NCBI GenBank assembly: GCA_029251165.1
Contig: JAQXDW010000072.1
Location: 1-64,000 of the forward strand
Source of the DNA: Myxococcota bacterium
GTDB taxonomy: Bacteria; Myxococcota_A; UBA796
DNA length: 64,000 bases
Direction: 5' to 3'
This document shows positions 7,403 to 16,454 of the stretch, in pieces (the stretch's first letter is position 1; each line of letters begins with the position of its first letter). The translations under genes and the position numbers were made by a program. Below the pieces are notes generated by a model. It did not search any database, was not told where the DNA came from, and was given only the letters and a program-made list of their open reading frames with translations.

Positions 7403-10400
7403 CTACTCCGTGACGCCAAAGTTCACGAAGATCTCTCCAGCATCACTGGCCCCCCGATAGCCACCAATGATGACATCGCTGTAGCCATCCACGTCGAGGT
7501 CCGTGCCGAGCAGGGCCGAGCCCGCACGACTGGTGCCGTAGCCGCTGAAGGTGACATCGGCGCTGGTGATGGCGTAGCTGCCAGAGGCAACGCCACCGTA
7601 GAAGAGGTACGCCGAACCGTTTGAGCCGGTCGACTTATCCGCTCCGAGGAGGAGATCCTCAGCCCCGTCGCCGTTGACATCACCACCGGACGCCACCGAT
7701 GCCCCGAGGTTCGCACCGGAAGAAGAGACCGCAGAGATGAGAACATCGGCGGTCGCAGCGCTGAGGCTTGCAGAGCCGCTGAAGGCAGAGCCGCTGCTGA
7801 AGTAGATGTAGACCGCACCATCGTCCGAACTGCTCCCCACCCCGATGGCACCGACCACGAGGTCATCGTAGCCATCATCATTGACATCGACAAAGGCGAC
7901 GGACTCTCCGGCCATGTCGCTATCAGAGCCCCCCGTCAGCACGTAGTCGGCGCTGGTGAGGTCAGTGGAGGAGATGGGACTAACGAAGAAGTACGCCTGC
8001 CCCATGTCGGTGCCGGTGGCGTCTGCGAGATTGGCGCCGATGAGGATGTCCTGGCCGCCGTCGCCGTTGACATCTCCTGCGCTGAGAGACCAGCCGGCCT
8101 GATCGCTGCCGTCCTCGCCATCGAGGATGATGTCGTCGACGTCTGAGGCGGTGCTGCCGGAGATGCCGCCGTAGAGGAGGTAGACGACGCCGCTGTTGTT
8201 GGCGTTGCCGTCAGCTTCGATGGCGCTGACGAGCAGGTCATCGTAGCCGTCGCTGTCCTGGTCTCCGACCCCGATGGCCGCATATCCGAACCGGCCCTGG
8301 TTGATGGTGCCGTCGATGAGGACATCGTAGTCGGCACTGTCGGTCAGGTCGCGGTCGTTGGTCACCGGGCCGTACATCAAGTAGGCCGCGCCGCCGTTGG
8401 TCACCGTCTCATCGGAGATGTAGGCGCCGATGAGAATATCGGTATTGCCGTCGTTGTCGACGTCGCCGACCACGGAGGAGGCGTAGCCAGTCTGCTCGCC
8501 GGCAGTGCCGGTGATCGCGTGGGTACCGGAGGCTCCGAGGGTGAGATCACTGCTGATCACGCCCTCGACGATGTAGGCACCATCGCCGCCGAATCCGCCG
8601 ATGAGGAGATCGACGCTGCCGTATCCGGTGATGTCTCCAGCGCTGAGGACGTAGCCCATCTTCGTGCCGGAGGGCCCGGTGAGGATGACGTCGGAGCTGC
8701 TGAGGTCCATGTCCTCGAAGAGACACTCCGCATCATCGACGGTGTTGCAGTCGTTGTCGGCGATGCCGTCGTTGCAGATGATGGGCGCGCCGGAGTAGGC
8801 GTCGGGCTCGCTGTCATCGCAGTCGTCGCTGTTGGAGACATAGCCCGAGGGCTGGTAGCACTCGACATCGCTGGTGTTGAAGTCGCCGTCGCCGTCGCCG
8901 TCAGCATCGGCGTACCAGGTGTCCGCGTCCGCCGCGTCGTCTTCGTCGGTTATGCCGTCGCAGTCGTTGTCGTCGCCGTCGCACAGCTCTGTGGCACCAG
9001 GATTGATGCTGTTGTCGTTGTCGTCGCAGTCACCGACCGGCTCGCTAGAGGTTGCCTCGTTGTTGTCGTCGCAGTCATCGTCTGCGGATGCCTGCGTCGA
9101 GGTGGGGTCCGGGCGATAGCCGTCGTTGTCGTCGTCGAGGTAGCAGGTCTCGCCGCCGCTGCAGTCGTTGTCCACCTCGTTGCCGACCACCTCGATCTCG
9201 CCGGGGTTCGAGGTGGCGTCGTTGTCGTCACAGTCGTCGGTGGGCTCGGAGGCGGTGGCCTCACCGGAGTCGGTGCAGTCGTCGTCCGTAGACTCCGTCT
9301 CTGAGGAGGCGTTCGGTCTGTAGCCGTCGTCATCGGCGTCGGTGTAGCAGGTCTCGCCGCCGCTGCAGTCGTTGTCCACCTCGTTGCCGACCACCTCAGC
9401 CTCGCCAGGGTTCGAGGTGTTGTCGGAGTCGTCGCAGTCGCCGATGGGGTCGGAGTCGACGGCCTCACCGGAGTCGGTGCAGTCGGTGTCCGCAGAGGTC
9501 GTCTCCGAGGAGGAGTCCGGTCGGTAGTCGTCGTCGTCTGCATCGGTGTAGCAGATCTCGCCGCCGTCGCAGTCCTGGTCGACCTCATCGCCCGTGATCT
9601 CGCTCGCGGCGGTGTTGATGCTGCTGTTGTCGTCGTCGCAGTCAGTGCCGTCGGTCACGCCGGAGGGCGCCGAGGCGTCTCCGTAGTTGTCGCCGTCGTC
9701 GTCCTTCATGCAGGCGCTCGTCGAGTCCGCAGAGGCCACGCCGGGGTAGGTCGTGCTCGAGTTGTCGTCGCAGTCGGTCTGCGGCTGGCTGTCCGTTGCC
9801 TCGTCGGTGTCGGTGCAGTCGACGTCGGACGACTCGATGGTGTCCAGCGAGAGGTTGACGTAGCCGTCGTTGTCGTCGTCGAGGTAGCAGGTCTCGCCGC
9901 CGCTGCAGTCGTTGTCCACCTCGTTGCCGACCACCTCAGCCTCGCCAGGGTTCGAGGTGTTGTCGGAGTCGTCGCAGTCGGTGCCAATGGTGACGCCAGC
10001 GCCGGGACTGGCATCGCCGTAGCCGTCCTCATCGAGGTCAGCCATGCAGTCACTGAGGCTCTCCTGCTCCGCACAGCCCGGACAGATGAGGGCCTCGGAG
10101 TCGTCACAGTCGGTGGGATCGACCGAGTAGCCGGAGGGCTGATCGCAGGTCACGGTGGTCGACTTGGGATCGCCGTAGCCATCGGAGTCGGTGTCTGCGT
10201 AGAAGGTCGGGGCGTCCTCGGCGTAGTCGTCGTCGAGGTTGCCGTTGCAGTCATTGTCGACGGTGTCGCAGTACTCTGGCGCGGCGGGGTAGGTGGTCTC
10301 CTCCGCATCGTCGCAGTCTGTGTTGTCGATGACGAACGCAGCGTCCTTGGTGGTGGGATCGTCACAGACCCGGATCGCGTAGCCCTCGGGGGCATCGTCG

Positions 10401-11146
10401 GCTGTGCCGCTCCACTCCTCAGCGTCGATGTCGCCGAAGGTGTCGGTGTCCGCGTCGGGGTACCAGTAGACCGCCTTTGCATCGAGATCGTCGCCGTCGA
10501 TCTGGGTGTCACAGTCGTTGTCGACCTCGTCGCCACAGAACTCGGTTGCCCCCGGGTAGATGTCCCCGGGCTCAAAGTCACCGCCGTCGAAGTCGTCGGC
10601 GACATCGTCGAAGCAGTCCTCTCCGAGGGCCCCGTCCGCGTCGGCATAGTACGACGAGGTGTAGCCGTCTCCGTCGGCGTCGAAGTCATCGTCGGCAGCA
10701 CAGTTGGCATCGACCGCGTCGTACCAGGTGTCTGATGCGGACGGGTTGACGTCTGCGGCGGTGGGCTGTGAGAAGCCGTTGAGCGCCGTGAAGCCCTCAG
10801 GGGTCAGGTCGGGGTTGTCCCAGCAGTCACCAGAGAGTGTGGCGGCTCCAGTTCCCGCGACCGCGTAGGTCTCAAGACCAGCGAAGCCATCCTCGGTGAC
10901 GTAGCCATCGCCGTCGAGGTCGTAGTCATCGTTTCCGGCGCAGTCAGCATCAAAGCCATCGTACGGAGCGTCTGGTGCTCCGGGATAGATCTCTGCGCCG
11001 GACAGCCCAGAGCCCGCAGGACCCTCGACAGCATCCCAGCAGTCACCGTCTGCAGGAGAGATACCGTCGCCGTCGCCGTCGACAATCTTCCAGTCAGATG
11101 CGCAGCCAGCAAGCAGAGAGAACAGCAGACCCAGGCGGGCGATCAT
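7403..11146 (-). CDS. Giant MopE-repeat / FG-GAP lipoprotein
   Basis: 1247 residues. A lipoprotein signal ends LLAGC (Cys15). Residues about 20-815 are some fifteen or more MopE-type Asp/Cys repeats (DCDDSDNTSNPGEAEV, DNDCSGGETCYLDDDNDGY and variants) that may bind divalent cations. The C-terminal third (about 830-1247) contains FG-GAP/VCBS-type blades such as GDVDNDGNTDILIGA, GVGDQDSDGYDDLLVSA and GDVNGDGAEDLLLGA, the calcium-binding integrin-like beta-propeller. A surface adhesin or matrix role is the usual inference; no enzyme motif is seen. The stop at 7403 leaves 4 bases before the next gene's ATG, so the two are probably cotranscribed. Confidence 0.8.
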   Translation of the reverse strand: MIARLGLLFSLLAGCASDWKIVDGDGDGISPADGDCWDAVEGPAGSGLSGAEIYPGAPDAPYDGFDADCAGNDDYDLDGDGYVTEDGFAGLETYAVAGTGAATLSGDCWDNPDLTPEGFTALNGFSQPTAADVNPSASDTWYDAVDANCAADDDFDADGDGYTSSYYADADGALGEDCFDDVADDFDGGDFEPGDIYPGATEFCGDEVDNDCDTQIDGDDLDAKAVYWYPDADTDTFGDIDAEEWSGTADDAPEGYAIRVCDDPTTKDAAFVIDNTDCDDAEETTYPAAPEYCDTVDNDCNGNLDDDYAEDAPTFYADTDSDGYGDPKSTTVTCDQPSGYSVDPTDCDDSEALICPGCAEQESLSDCMADLDEDGYGDASPGAGVTIGTDCDDSDNTSNPGEAEVVGNEVDNDCSGGETCYLDDDNDGYVNLSLDTIESSDVDCTDTDEATDSQPQTDCDDNSSTTYPGVASADSTSACMKDDDGDNYGDASAPSGVTDGTDCDDDNSSINTAASEITGDEVDQDCDGGEICYTDADDDDYRPDSSSETTSADTDCTDSGEAVDSDPIGDCDDSDNTSNPGEAEVVGNEVDNDCSGGETCYTDADDDGYRPNASSETESTDDDCTDSGEATASEPTDDCDDNDATSNPGEIEVVGNEVDNDCSGGETCYLDDDNDGYRPDPTSTQASADDDCDDNNEATSSEPVGDCDDNDNSINPGATELCDGDDNDCDGITDEDDAADADTWYADADGDGDGDFNTSDVECYQPSGYVSNSDDCDDSEPDAYSGAPIICNDGIADNDCNTVDDAECLFEDMDLSSSDVILTGPSGTKMGYVLSAGDITGYGSVDLLIGGFGGDGAYIVEGVISSDLTLGASGTHAITGTAGEQTGYASSVVGDVDNDGNTDILIGAYISDETVTNGGAAYLMYGPVTNDRDLTDSADYDVLIDGTINQGRFGYAAIGVGDQDSDGYDDLLVSAIEADGNANNSGVVYLLYGGISGSTASDVDDIILDGEDGSDQAGWSLSAGDVNGDGGQDILIGANLADATGTDMGQAYFFVSPISSTDLTSADYVLTGGSDSDMAGESVAFVDVNDDGYDDLVVGAIGVGSSSDDGAVYIYFSSGSAFSGSASLSAATADVLISAVSSSGANLGASVASGGDVNGDGAEDLLLGADKSTGSNGSAYLFYGGVASGSYAITSADVTFSGYGTSRAGSALLGTDLDVDGYSDVIIGGYRGASDAGEIFVNFGVTE
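9117..9980 (-). repeat. Near-identical intragenic DNA repeats in the MopE-type gene
   Basis: Bases 9344-9440 and 9884-9980 are identical over 97 bases. A third copy at 9117-9193 matches 9861-9937 over 77 bases and matches the first copy only over the shared core. The mosaic identity at the DNA level, including synonymous positions, indicates recent duplication or gene conversion between repeat units. Confidence 0.85.
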
Positions 11147-11254
11147 AACGACTCCATCACGTACAACTACCGCCAGCGTAGCCTCTGACAGCCCCGAGAA
11201 TCAACCAACAACACCTTACAACGATCTTCTGAGCATCCCATCCGTTAGGAAGGC

Positions 11255-11282
11255 TTGACGGATCAGAGCCCGGTAATACCTT
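11255..11282 (+). promoter_or_regulatory. Possible promoter of the Gld-like ABC operon
   Basis: TTGACG (11255-11260) is followed after 16 bases by TACCTT (11277-11282). The predicted start point is about 17 bases before the chosen ATG at 11306. Judged by eye only. Confidence 0.35.
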
Positions 11283-11305
11283 GCACCGCCGAACATGGAG
11301 CACTC

Positions 11306-12205
11306 ATGATCCAGGTTGAGAACCTCACCAAGCGGTACGGCTCATTTGAAGCCATCCGTGACATCTCTTTTGAGGTCGAGAAAGGGGAGGTCGTTGGCTT
11401 CCTCGGCCCCAACGGAGCCGGAAAATCCACCACCATGCGCATCCTCTGCGGCTGCATCGGAGCAACCTCCGGTCGCGCTGTGATCGGAGGGAAGGGCGTC
11501 TTAGAGTATCCCCGCGAGGTCAAGCAGAAGATCGGGTACCTGCCTGAGACACCGCCGCTCTATCCGGCGATGACCGTGCAGGACTACATCGCCTTCGCTG
11601 CGAAGATCAAGAACGTCGCCGATCCAAAGAAAGCCACCGCCGAGGTCATCGAGCGGGTTGGCCTCAGTGAGGTGGCCCACCGGATCATCGATCACCTCTC
11701 GAAGGGCTACCGGCAGCGCGTCGGTCTGGCCCAGGCGCTGGTACATCAGCCGGATGTCCTGGTCCTCGACGAGCCGACCTCCGGTCTCGACCCCGCACAG
11801 CGCAAGGAGATCCGAGATCTCCTCATCGAGCTGGCAGCCGGCGACCGCACGGTCATCCTCTCTACCCATGTCCTCGGCGAGATCGAGGCGGTCTGTGAGC
11901 GGGTCGTCATCATCGAGCGTGGTCGGGTCATCACTCAAGACTCCATCGCCAACCTCCGTGGTGCAAACACCCAGGTTCGCCTGGAGGTCGCCCGTCCCGG
12001 CGCAGACGTCACCGCGGCGCTCTCCTCGGTCGATGGTGTGGTCTCGGTGACCGCAGAAGCGGGCGGCGTCTATGTCGTCGCCGCAACCGGTGACCGACGC
12101 GAGAAGCTCGCTGCTGCCGCAGTCCCCGCCGGTCTTCTGGCGATGGGGCAGGCTGAGCAGCTTGAAGACATCTACCTCCGACTCACTCAGGGAGACTCCC
12201 AGTGA
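11306..12205 (+). CDS. ABC transporter ATPase, GldA/ABC-2 type
   Basis: Start chosen at 11306 (MIQVENLTKRYG), where GGAG sits 5 bases upstream; an upstream in-frame start at 11255 overlaps the promoter-like sequence. Walker A GPNGAGKST, signature LSKGYRQR and Walker B VLVLDEPTSGLDP are intact, followed by an H-loop (STH). About 85 extra residues at the C-terminus form the regulatory tail usual in ABC-2 ATPases. It powers the permease encoded next. The three-gene order ATPase-permease-GldG-like protein matches the gldA-gldF-gldG layout linked to gliding in Bacteroidota and present in many other phyla with unknown cargo. Confidence 0.85.
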   Translation: MIQVENLTKRYGSFEAIRDISFEVEKGEVVGFLGPNGAGKSTTMRILCGCIGATSGRAVIGGKGVLEYPREVKQKIGYLPETPPLYPAMTVQDYIAFAAKIKNVADPKKATAEVIERVGLSEVAHRIIDHLSKGYRQRVGLAQALVHQPDVLVLDEPTSGLDPAQRKEIRDLLIELAAGDRTVILSTHVLGEIEAVCERVVIIERGRVITQDSIANLRGANTQVRLEVARPGADVTAALSSVDGVVSVTAEAGGVYVVAATGDRREKLAAAAVPAGLLAMGQAEQLEDIYLRLTQGDSQ

Positions 12206-12972
12206 CCCGCACCCTCGCCATCGCCCGGCGGGAGCTTGAGGCCTACTTCGCCACCGCCATCGGCTGGCTGGTGCTGTGCGGCTTCGTCTTCCTGACCGGG
12301 CTTATCTTTGCCCTCATCCTCACCGACCTCTCGCTCCAGGCTGCCGAGACTGCGACGAATCCGTACGGCGGCGGCGGCAGCGTCAGCGTCAATGAGCACC
12401 TGCTGCCCGGCTTCTTCGGGACCACCTCGGTCATCCTGTTGCTGATCAGCCCGGCGATCTCGATGCGGCTGTTCTCTGAAGATCTCAAGCAGCGATCGAT
12501 GGAGCTGCTGCTCTCCAGTCCGCTGTCCTCTGTCGAGATCGTGCTCGGCAAGTACCTCGGAGCGGTCGGCTTCCTGGCAGTGATGCTCGCGTCGACCCTC
12601 CACTACATCGCCCTGCTCGCGTGGCTGTCCACCCCGGACTGGACCCTGGTCCTCGCCAACTATGCCGCGACCTTCTTGATGGCCTCGGCGTTCCTCGCGG
12701 TCGGCATGCTGACCAGTGCGTTCACCCGAAGTCAGCTCATCGCGCTGGTCATCAGCTTCGGCTTCCTGCTGGTGCTGTGGTTCCTCAGCGGCATCGGCGC
12801 CCTGGCAACCGGTCCGGTCGGTGAGGTCCTGGGGTATGTCTCGGTGCTCTCCCACTCCGAAGACCTCGGACGCGGCCTGCTGCACCTCAAGGACATCGCC
12901 TACTACCTGACCTTCATCGGGTTTTTCCTGTTTGCGACCCACCAGCGGGTCGAAGCGATGCGGTGGGAGTAA
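12202..12972 (+). CDS. ABC-2 type permease, GldF-like
   Basis: 256 residues with six membrane helices (about 20-40, 70-92, 115-140, 150-170, 178-200, 232-250), typical of ABC-2 permeases. It starts at a GTG that overlaps the ATPase stop by 4 bases (GTGA), with GGGAGA 6 bases upstream. It should form the membrane channel driven by the ATPase before it. The motif SEDLKQRSMELLLSSPLS between helices 2 and 3 is the coupling-helix region of this family. Confidence 0.85.
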   Translation: MTRTLAIARRELEAYFATAIGWLVLCGFVFLTGLIFALILTDLSLQAAETATNPYGGGGSVSVNEHLLPGFFGTTSVILLLISPAISMRLFSEDLKQRSMELLLSSPLSSVEIVLGKYLGAVGFLAVMLASTLHYIALLAWLSTPDWTLVLANYAATFLMASAFLAVGMLTSAFTRSQLIALVISFGFLLVLWFLSGIGALATGPVGEVLGYVSVLSHSEDLGRGLLHLKDIAYYLTFIGFFLFATHQRVEAMRWE

Positions 12973-12974
12973 CC

Positions 12975-14666
12975 ATGAGCACAGCAGACAACCGAGACCC
13001 CCGCGAGCGCAGCGATGGCCCCCCCGTCTGGAGCGTCATTCCGGCGATGCTCGGCGGCATCCTCCTCCTCGGCTTCCTCATCTACGCCCTCTACATCGGC
13101 GACCTCAAGGCGCTGGAGACCCCCTGGATCGCCGGGGGTGTGCTCGGCGCGGTGCTGATCGGCGGCTGGCTGTACGTCGCACGCGACAGCCTCCGCCAGC
13201 TCGCAGCCTCTCAGGGCGCACGGTACTCCTCCGTCGCCGTCGGCATGACCGTCATGGCGCTGGGAATTGTGGTGGCGCTCAATGTGGTCGCCAACCGCTA
13301 CGACGAGCGCTGGGACCTCACCGAGGGCGGCCTGTTCACCCTGTCAGACCAGACCATCTCGATCGCTGAGGGACTCGACCAGGACGTCACCATCCTGGCC
13401 TTCTTCAGCGCTGGCTCGATGGAAGAGATGGGATTTCAGACCCTCCTGGAGGGCTACGAGCAGCACACCGGTCGGCTGAAGGTCGAGTACCACGACCCGA
13501 TCCGAAACCCGCTGCTCGCTGAAGAGAACAGCATCACGACCCAGTGGGGAACCGTGATCCTCAAGTCTGGCGATTCCAGCCAGCGCCTCGAGAGCAGCTT
13601 CGACGAAGAGGCCTTGACCAACGCCCTCGTTCGCCTCACCGCAGGCAAGCAGCACACCATCTGCTTCGCTGACGGTCACGGCGAGCTGGACCCGACCGAC
13701 AGCTACGACGCTGCCGGTCTGGGCACCGCGGTCAGCAAGCTGGAGGGTCAGAACTACACCCACAAGACGGTCACCATCTTCCGCGAGAACGGCGTTCCGT
13801 CAGACTGTGAGGTCCTGGTTGCTGCGGATCCGCAGTACGACTGGATGCCCGCCGAGCAGGAGCTGCTGGCGGCCTACGTGGCAGGGGGTGGCCACTTCCT
13901 GCTGATGCTCGAGCCTGGACATGCCGACGGACTCGCGGCAGACATGGCCCGCTATGGCATCGCGGTCGGCAACGACCTGGTCCTGGAGATGGGCGAGAGC
14001 GCACAGTTCTTCGGCGGCGACGTCTCCTATGTCCTGCTCACCCCCGACTCGTTCGACTTCCACCCCATCACGGACGACATCCAGGGCTTCACGATGCATC
14101 GCATCGCCCGATCTGCCGGCAAGGGCGTCGACATGGAGGGCGTCAACGTCCAGGAGCTGGCTCGAACCACCGATCAGTCCTGGGCGAAGTCGGATCTGGA
14201 GTCCATCACTGACATCAACCCCGATCCAACTGTCGACCGCATGGGACCGATCCCGCTCATCTCCGTCTCTGAGATCACCGACCCGTCGGTCATCACCGTC
14301 CGTGGTCCCGCCCCAGAGGCGCCGCCGGCTCCAGCAGCGGGTGAGGATGCTCCCCCAGCACCCCAGGCCCCGATCATCGAGGTCGACCGTGCGGCTGGTG
14401 GAAAAGTAATGGTGATCGGCGATGTCGACTTCGCCACCAACGCGCTGCTCGATCAGGGCAACAACATGGACCTCGTCCTCAACACCCTGGCCTGGATGGT
14501 CGGAGAAGAGGATCAGATCAGCATCCGAAAGAACGAGGCTGCGGAGTCCGGCATCACCATGAGCCTGGGACAAGGCATCCTGGTCTGGCTGCTCTGCCTG
14601 CTGCTGGCACCAGGGCTCGCCCTGACCGGCGCGCTGATGACCTGGCGGACCCGCCGGAAGCTGTAG
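12975..14666 (+). CDS. GldG-like ABC-associated periplasmic/membrane protein
   Basis: The chosen start (12975, MSTADNRDPRERSDG) follows GGGAG by 5 bases and lies 2 bases after the permease stop. Two helices near residues 20-70 and one near 90-110 are followed by a large extracytoplasmic domain containing WDLTEGGLFTLSDQT, a signature of GldG/DUF4350-type proteins, and by a Pro/Ala-rich loop (about 440-465) and a C-terminal helix (about 537-560). GldG-like proteins pair with GldA/GldF; the cargo is unknown. Length about 563 fits the family. The operon ends with the hairpin just downstream. Confidence 0.8.
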   Translation: MSTADNRDPRERSDGPPVWSVIPAMLGGILLLGFLIYALYIGDLKALETPWIAGGVLGAVLIGGWLYVARDSLRQLAASQGARYSSVAVGMTVMALGIVVALNVVANRYDERWDLTEGGLFTLSDQTISIAEGLDQDVTILAFFSAGSMEEMGFQTLLEGYEQHTGRLKVEYHDPIRNPLLAEENSITTQWGTVILKSGDSSQRLESSFDEEALTNALVRLTAGKQHTICFADGHGELDPTDSYDAAGLGTAVSKLEGQNYTHKTVTIFRENGVPSDCEVLVAADPQYDWMPAEQELLAAYVAGGGHFLLMLEPGHADGLAADMARYGIAVGNDLVLEMGESAQFFGGDVSYVLLTPDSFDFHPITDDIQGFTMHRIARSAGKGVDMEGVNVQELARTTDQSWAKSDLESITDINPDPTVDRMGPIPLISVSEITDPSVITVRGPAPEAPPAPAAGEDAPPAPQAPIIEVDRAAGGKVMVIGDVDFATNALLDQGNNMDLVLNTLAWMVGEEDQISIRKNEAAESGITMSLGQGILVWLLCLLLAPGLALTGALMTWRTRRKL

Positions 14667-14686
14667 GCGCTTAGCCCCCGACGAAG

Positions 14687-14717
14687 ACGCCCCCACAGGT
14701 TGTGCCTGTGGGGGCGT
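14687..14717. terminator. Strong hairpin between convergent genes
   Basis: A perfect 13-bp stem (14687-14699 with 14705-14717) around the loop TTGTG. There is no clear U-tract on the plus side (ACTTAATTC follows). It lies between the GldG-like gene and the convergent SCP2 gene, so it probably serves both. Confidence 0.7.
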
Positions 14718-14760
14718 ACTTAATTCAGACCCGCGCGAGGCCGCTCGGGCCGAGGAGACG

Positions 14761-15063
14761 CTACGCCAGGATCTGCTGGAGCTTGGTCGCCATGCCGATG
14801 TTGGAGGCCTTCAGCTTGCCCATCATGAACGCCTGGATGGCGCTGGAGGGGTTCGAGAGGATGCCCTCCCAGGTGGCGCGGTCGGTGGTGATGACGCAGC
14901 CGGGGCTGTCGTGGGATCCCTCAGCGACAGTGCTGGCGCCGAGGTCGAGGCTCCAGGTGCCGGCATCTGAGATGTCGAACTGGAACACACCGTCGCCCAT
15001 GCTGTTGCCGCCTTCAAGCTTGCCGGGAAGGTAGGTGGAGAAAAATTCCTCAGTGACGCCCAT
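14761..15063 (-). CDS. SCP2 sterol-binding-fold protein
   Basis: 100 residues that match a stand-alone SCP2 domain: FQFDISDAGTWSLDLGA, PGCVITTDRATWEGILSNP and a C-terminal GKLKASNIGMATKLQQIL, which is the family's characteristic ending. SCP2 proteins bind hydrophobic ligands such as lipids or acyl-CoA in a closed pocket. AGGAG lies 10 bases before the ATG. It stands 105 bases downstream of the PHP gene, a spacer holding only weak hairpins, so cotranscription with the DivIVA-PHP unit is uncertain. Confidence 0.8.
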   Translation of the reverse strand: MGVTEEFFSTYLPGKLEGGNSMGDGVFQFDISDAGTWSLDLGASTVAEGSHDSPGCVITTDRATWEGILSNPSSAIQAFMMGKLKASNIGMATKLQQILA

Positions 15064-15168
15064 GGTGTGGCTCCTTTTTAAGTCGATGTTGGGGTGGCTC
15101 AGATCCAGGGGTCACCCTGGTACACCTGCGCTCATACCCGTCTACCAGACGGTAGGCAAGCGCATCCA

Positions 15169-15993
15169 TCAGACATGCAGCGAGAGTCGTCGGCCCCAGT
15201 CCCGCACCCGCCGGCCAGAGACCGAGAACGCACCGAGCTGACCGGGTGACCAGCCGTGGAAGTCGCTGCCGCCGGTCAGGGCAAGCCGGTTTCGAGCGGC
15301 GAGCCGAATAAGGCCGTCCTGGCGGGTCCGGGCGATCCGAGGACGGTAGACCTCCAGGGCATGAAGCCCAGCGGCAGAGGCATCCTTGACCCACAGGCGC
15401 GCCTGCTTGAGGTTGGGATGCGCCCAGGAGGTGATGCCTCCCGCAGCAACCGCAGCTCGAATGGCATCGAGGAACGACAGCTGGACGTGGGGCACCAGCG
15501 CAGCGCGCTCACCGGTCCAGCGATCAAAGGCATCCTGAAGATTTCGGGCATGGCCGGTGTCGACGAGAGCCTGAGAGAGGTGCGTGCGGGTCAGGGACCG
15601 CTCCCCTCGCCGCGCAGCGTCGTCCGCAAGCACAAGTCCCGGAAGGTTGATGCGGCGAACAGCCTCGTCGTAGCGATCGGCCCGTGCGATCACCAGCTGC
15701 CGACAGCGCTCGGCGAACGCAGCGGGCATCTCCCCGGGGAAGTAGACGAGGAGGTGCTGCTCGGTGTCTTCGTGGATGGTGGACAGCTCGACGCCGTGGA
15801 TCACTCGGATGTCTCGGCCGGCCACACTCTGCACTCCCCATGGAAGCGCGGGGGGCATGTCGTGATCGGTCAGGGCGATGATGTCGAGTCCACCCAGCGC
15901 GCACTGTCGGAGAACCTCCGATGGTGAGAGCTTGCCGTCGGAGCGTGTGGAGTGCATGTGCAGATCCAGACGCTGCTCGCGCGCTTTCCTCAT
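15169..15993 (-). CDS. PHP-domain phosphoesterase (TrpH/YciV-like)
   Basis: 274 residues with the four PHP metal-binding motifs: DLHMHSTRSDG (His12, His14), LTDHD (43-45), the HGVEL motif near 66 and the C-terminal SDFHGW. The layout resembles E. coli RNase AM (YciV/TrpH), a 5'-3' exonuclease acting on 3',5'-bisphosphonucleotides and short RNA, but that activity is inferred from family. The start overlaps the stop of the divIVA-like gene by 4 bases, so translation is coupled. Confidence 0.8.
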   Translation of the reverse strand: MRKAREQRLDLHMHSTRSDGKLSPSEVLRQCALGGLDIIALTDHDMPPALPWGVQSVAGRDIRVIHGVELSTIHEDTEQHLLVYFPGEMPAAFAERCRQLVIARADRYDEAVRRINLPGLVLADDAARRGERSLTRTHLSQALVDTGHARNLQDAFDRWTGERAALVPHVQLSFLDAIRAAVAAGGITSWAHPNLKQARLWVKDASAAGLHALEVYRPRIARTRQDGLIRLAARNRLALTGGSDFHGWSPGQLGAFSVSGRRVRDWGRRLSLHV

Positions 15994-16451
15994 CGTGCCG
16001 CGAGGGAGCTGTCGTAGCTGTCGAGAATGCGGGCATGAGTATCGAGCACCGCGCGAAGATCAGCGAGCAGCCGGAGGCGAGAGGCCTGGAGCTGGACGAT
16101 CTCAGACTGCAGCTCTCGGCGCTCATCCGCCACGCTCATCAGGATGCGCTGGGCCTCCAGCCGAGCCTCACCAACGACCAGGTCTGACTCCCGGCGCGCC
16201 TTGCGGGTCAGCTCATCGGACATCTGCCGAGCAAGACTCAGGGTCTCTTTGATCCCAGACTCAGCACCGCGAAGGTCATTTATTTCAGCCTCACGGTTCG
16301 CGATGGTCTGCCGGAGTTCCTGGTTATCCTTGAGGATCTCCTCCATCGATTCTCGGACCTCGTCGAGGAAGGCGACGACCTCCTCCGTGTCGACGCCGCG
16401 TCGGGAGGGTGCAAATTGCTTCTGGATGATGTCGAGGGGTGTGACACGCAT
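15990..16451 (-). CDS. DivIVA-domain coiled-coil protein
   Basis: 153 residues. The N-terminus MRVTPLDIIQKQFAPSRRG followed by VDTEEVVAFLDEV is the DivIVA lipid-binding domain, and residues 30-140 are an unbroken coiled coil. DivIVA proteins bind negatively curved membrane and recruit division, polarity or secretion partners. It starts 3 bases after the stop of the sigma4-like/anti-sigma-like gene and overlaps the PHP gene by 4 bases, forming a tight three-gene unit. Confidence 0.8.
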   Translation of the reverse strand: MRVTPLDIIQKQFAPSRRGVDTEEVVAFLDEVRESMEEILKDNQELRQTIANREAEINDLRGAESGIKETLSLARQMSDELTRKARRESDLVVGEARLEAQRILMSVADERRELQSEIVQLQASRLRLLADLRAVLDTHARILDSYDSSLAAR

Positions 16452-16454
16452 GGC

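Noticed and set aside
8519..9304. A 261-codon plus-strand frame rich in Val and Ala over the MopE gene
   Set aside because: It is the antisense of Asp-rich codons; its composition is artificial and the minus-strand gene has signal peptide and repeats.
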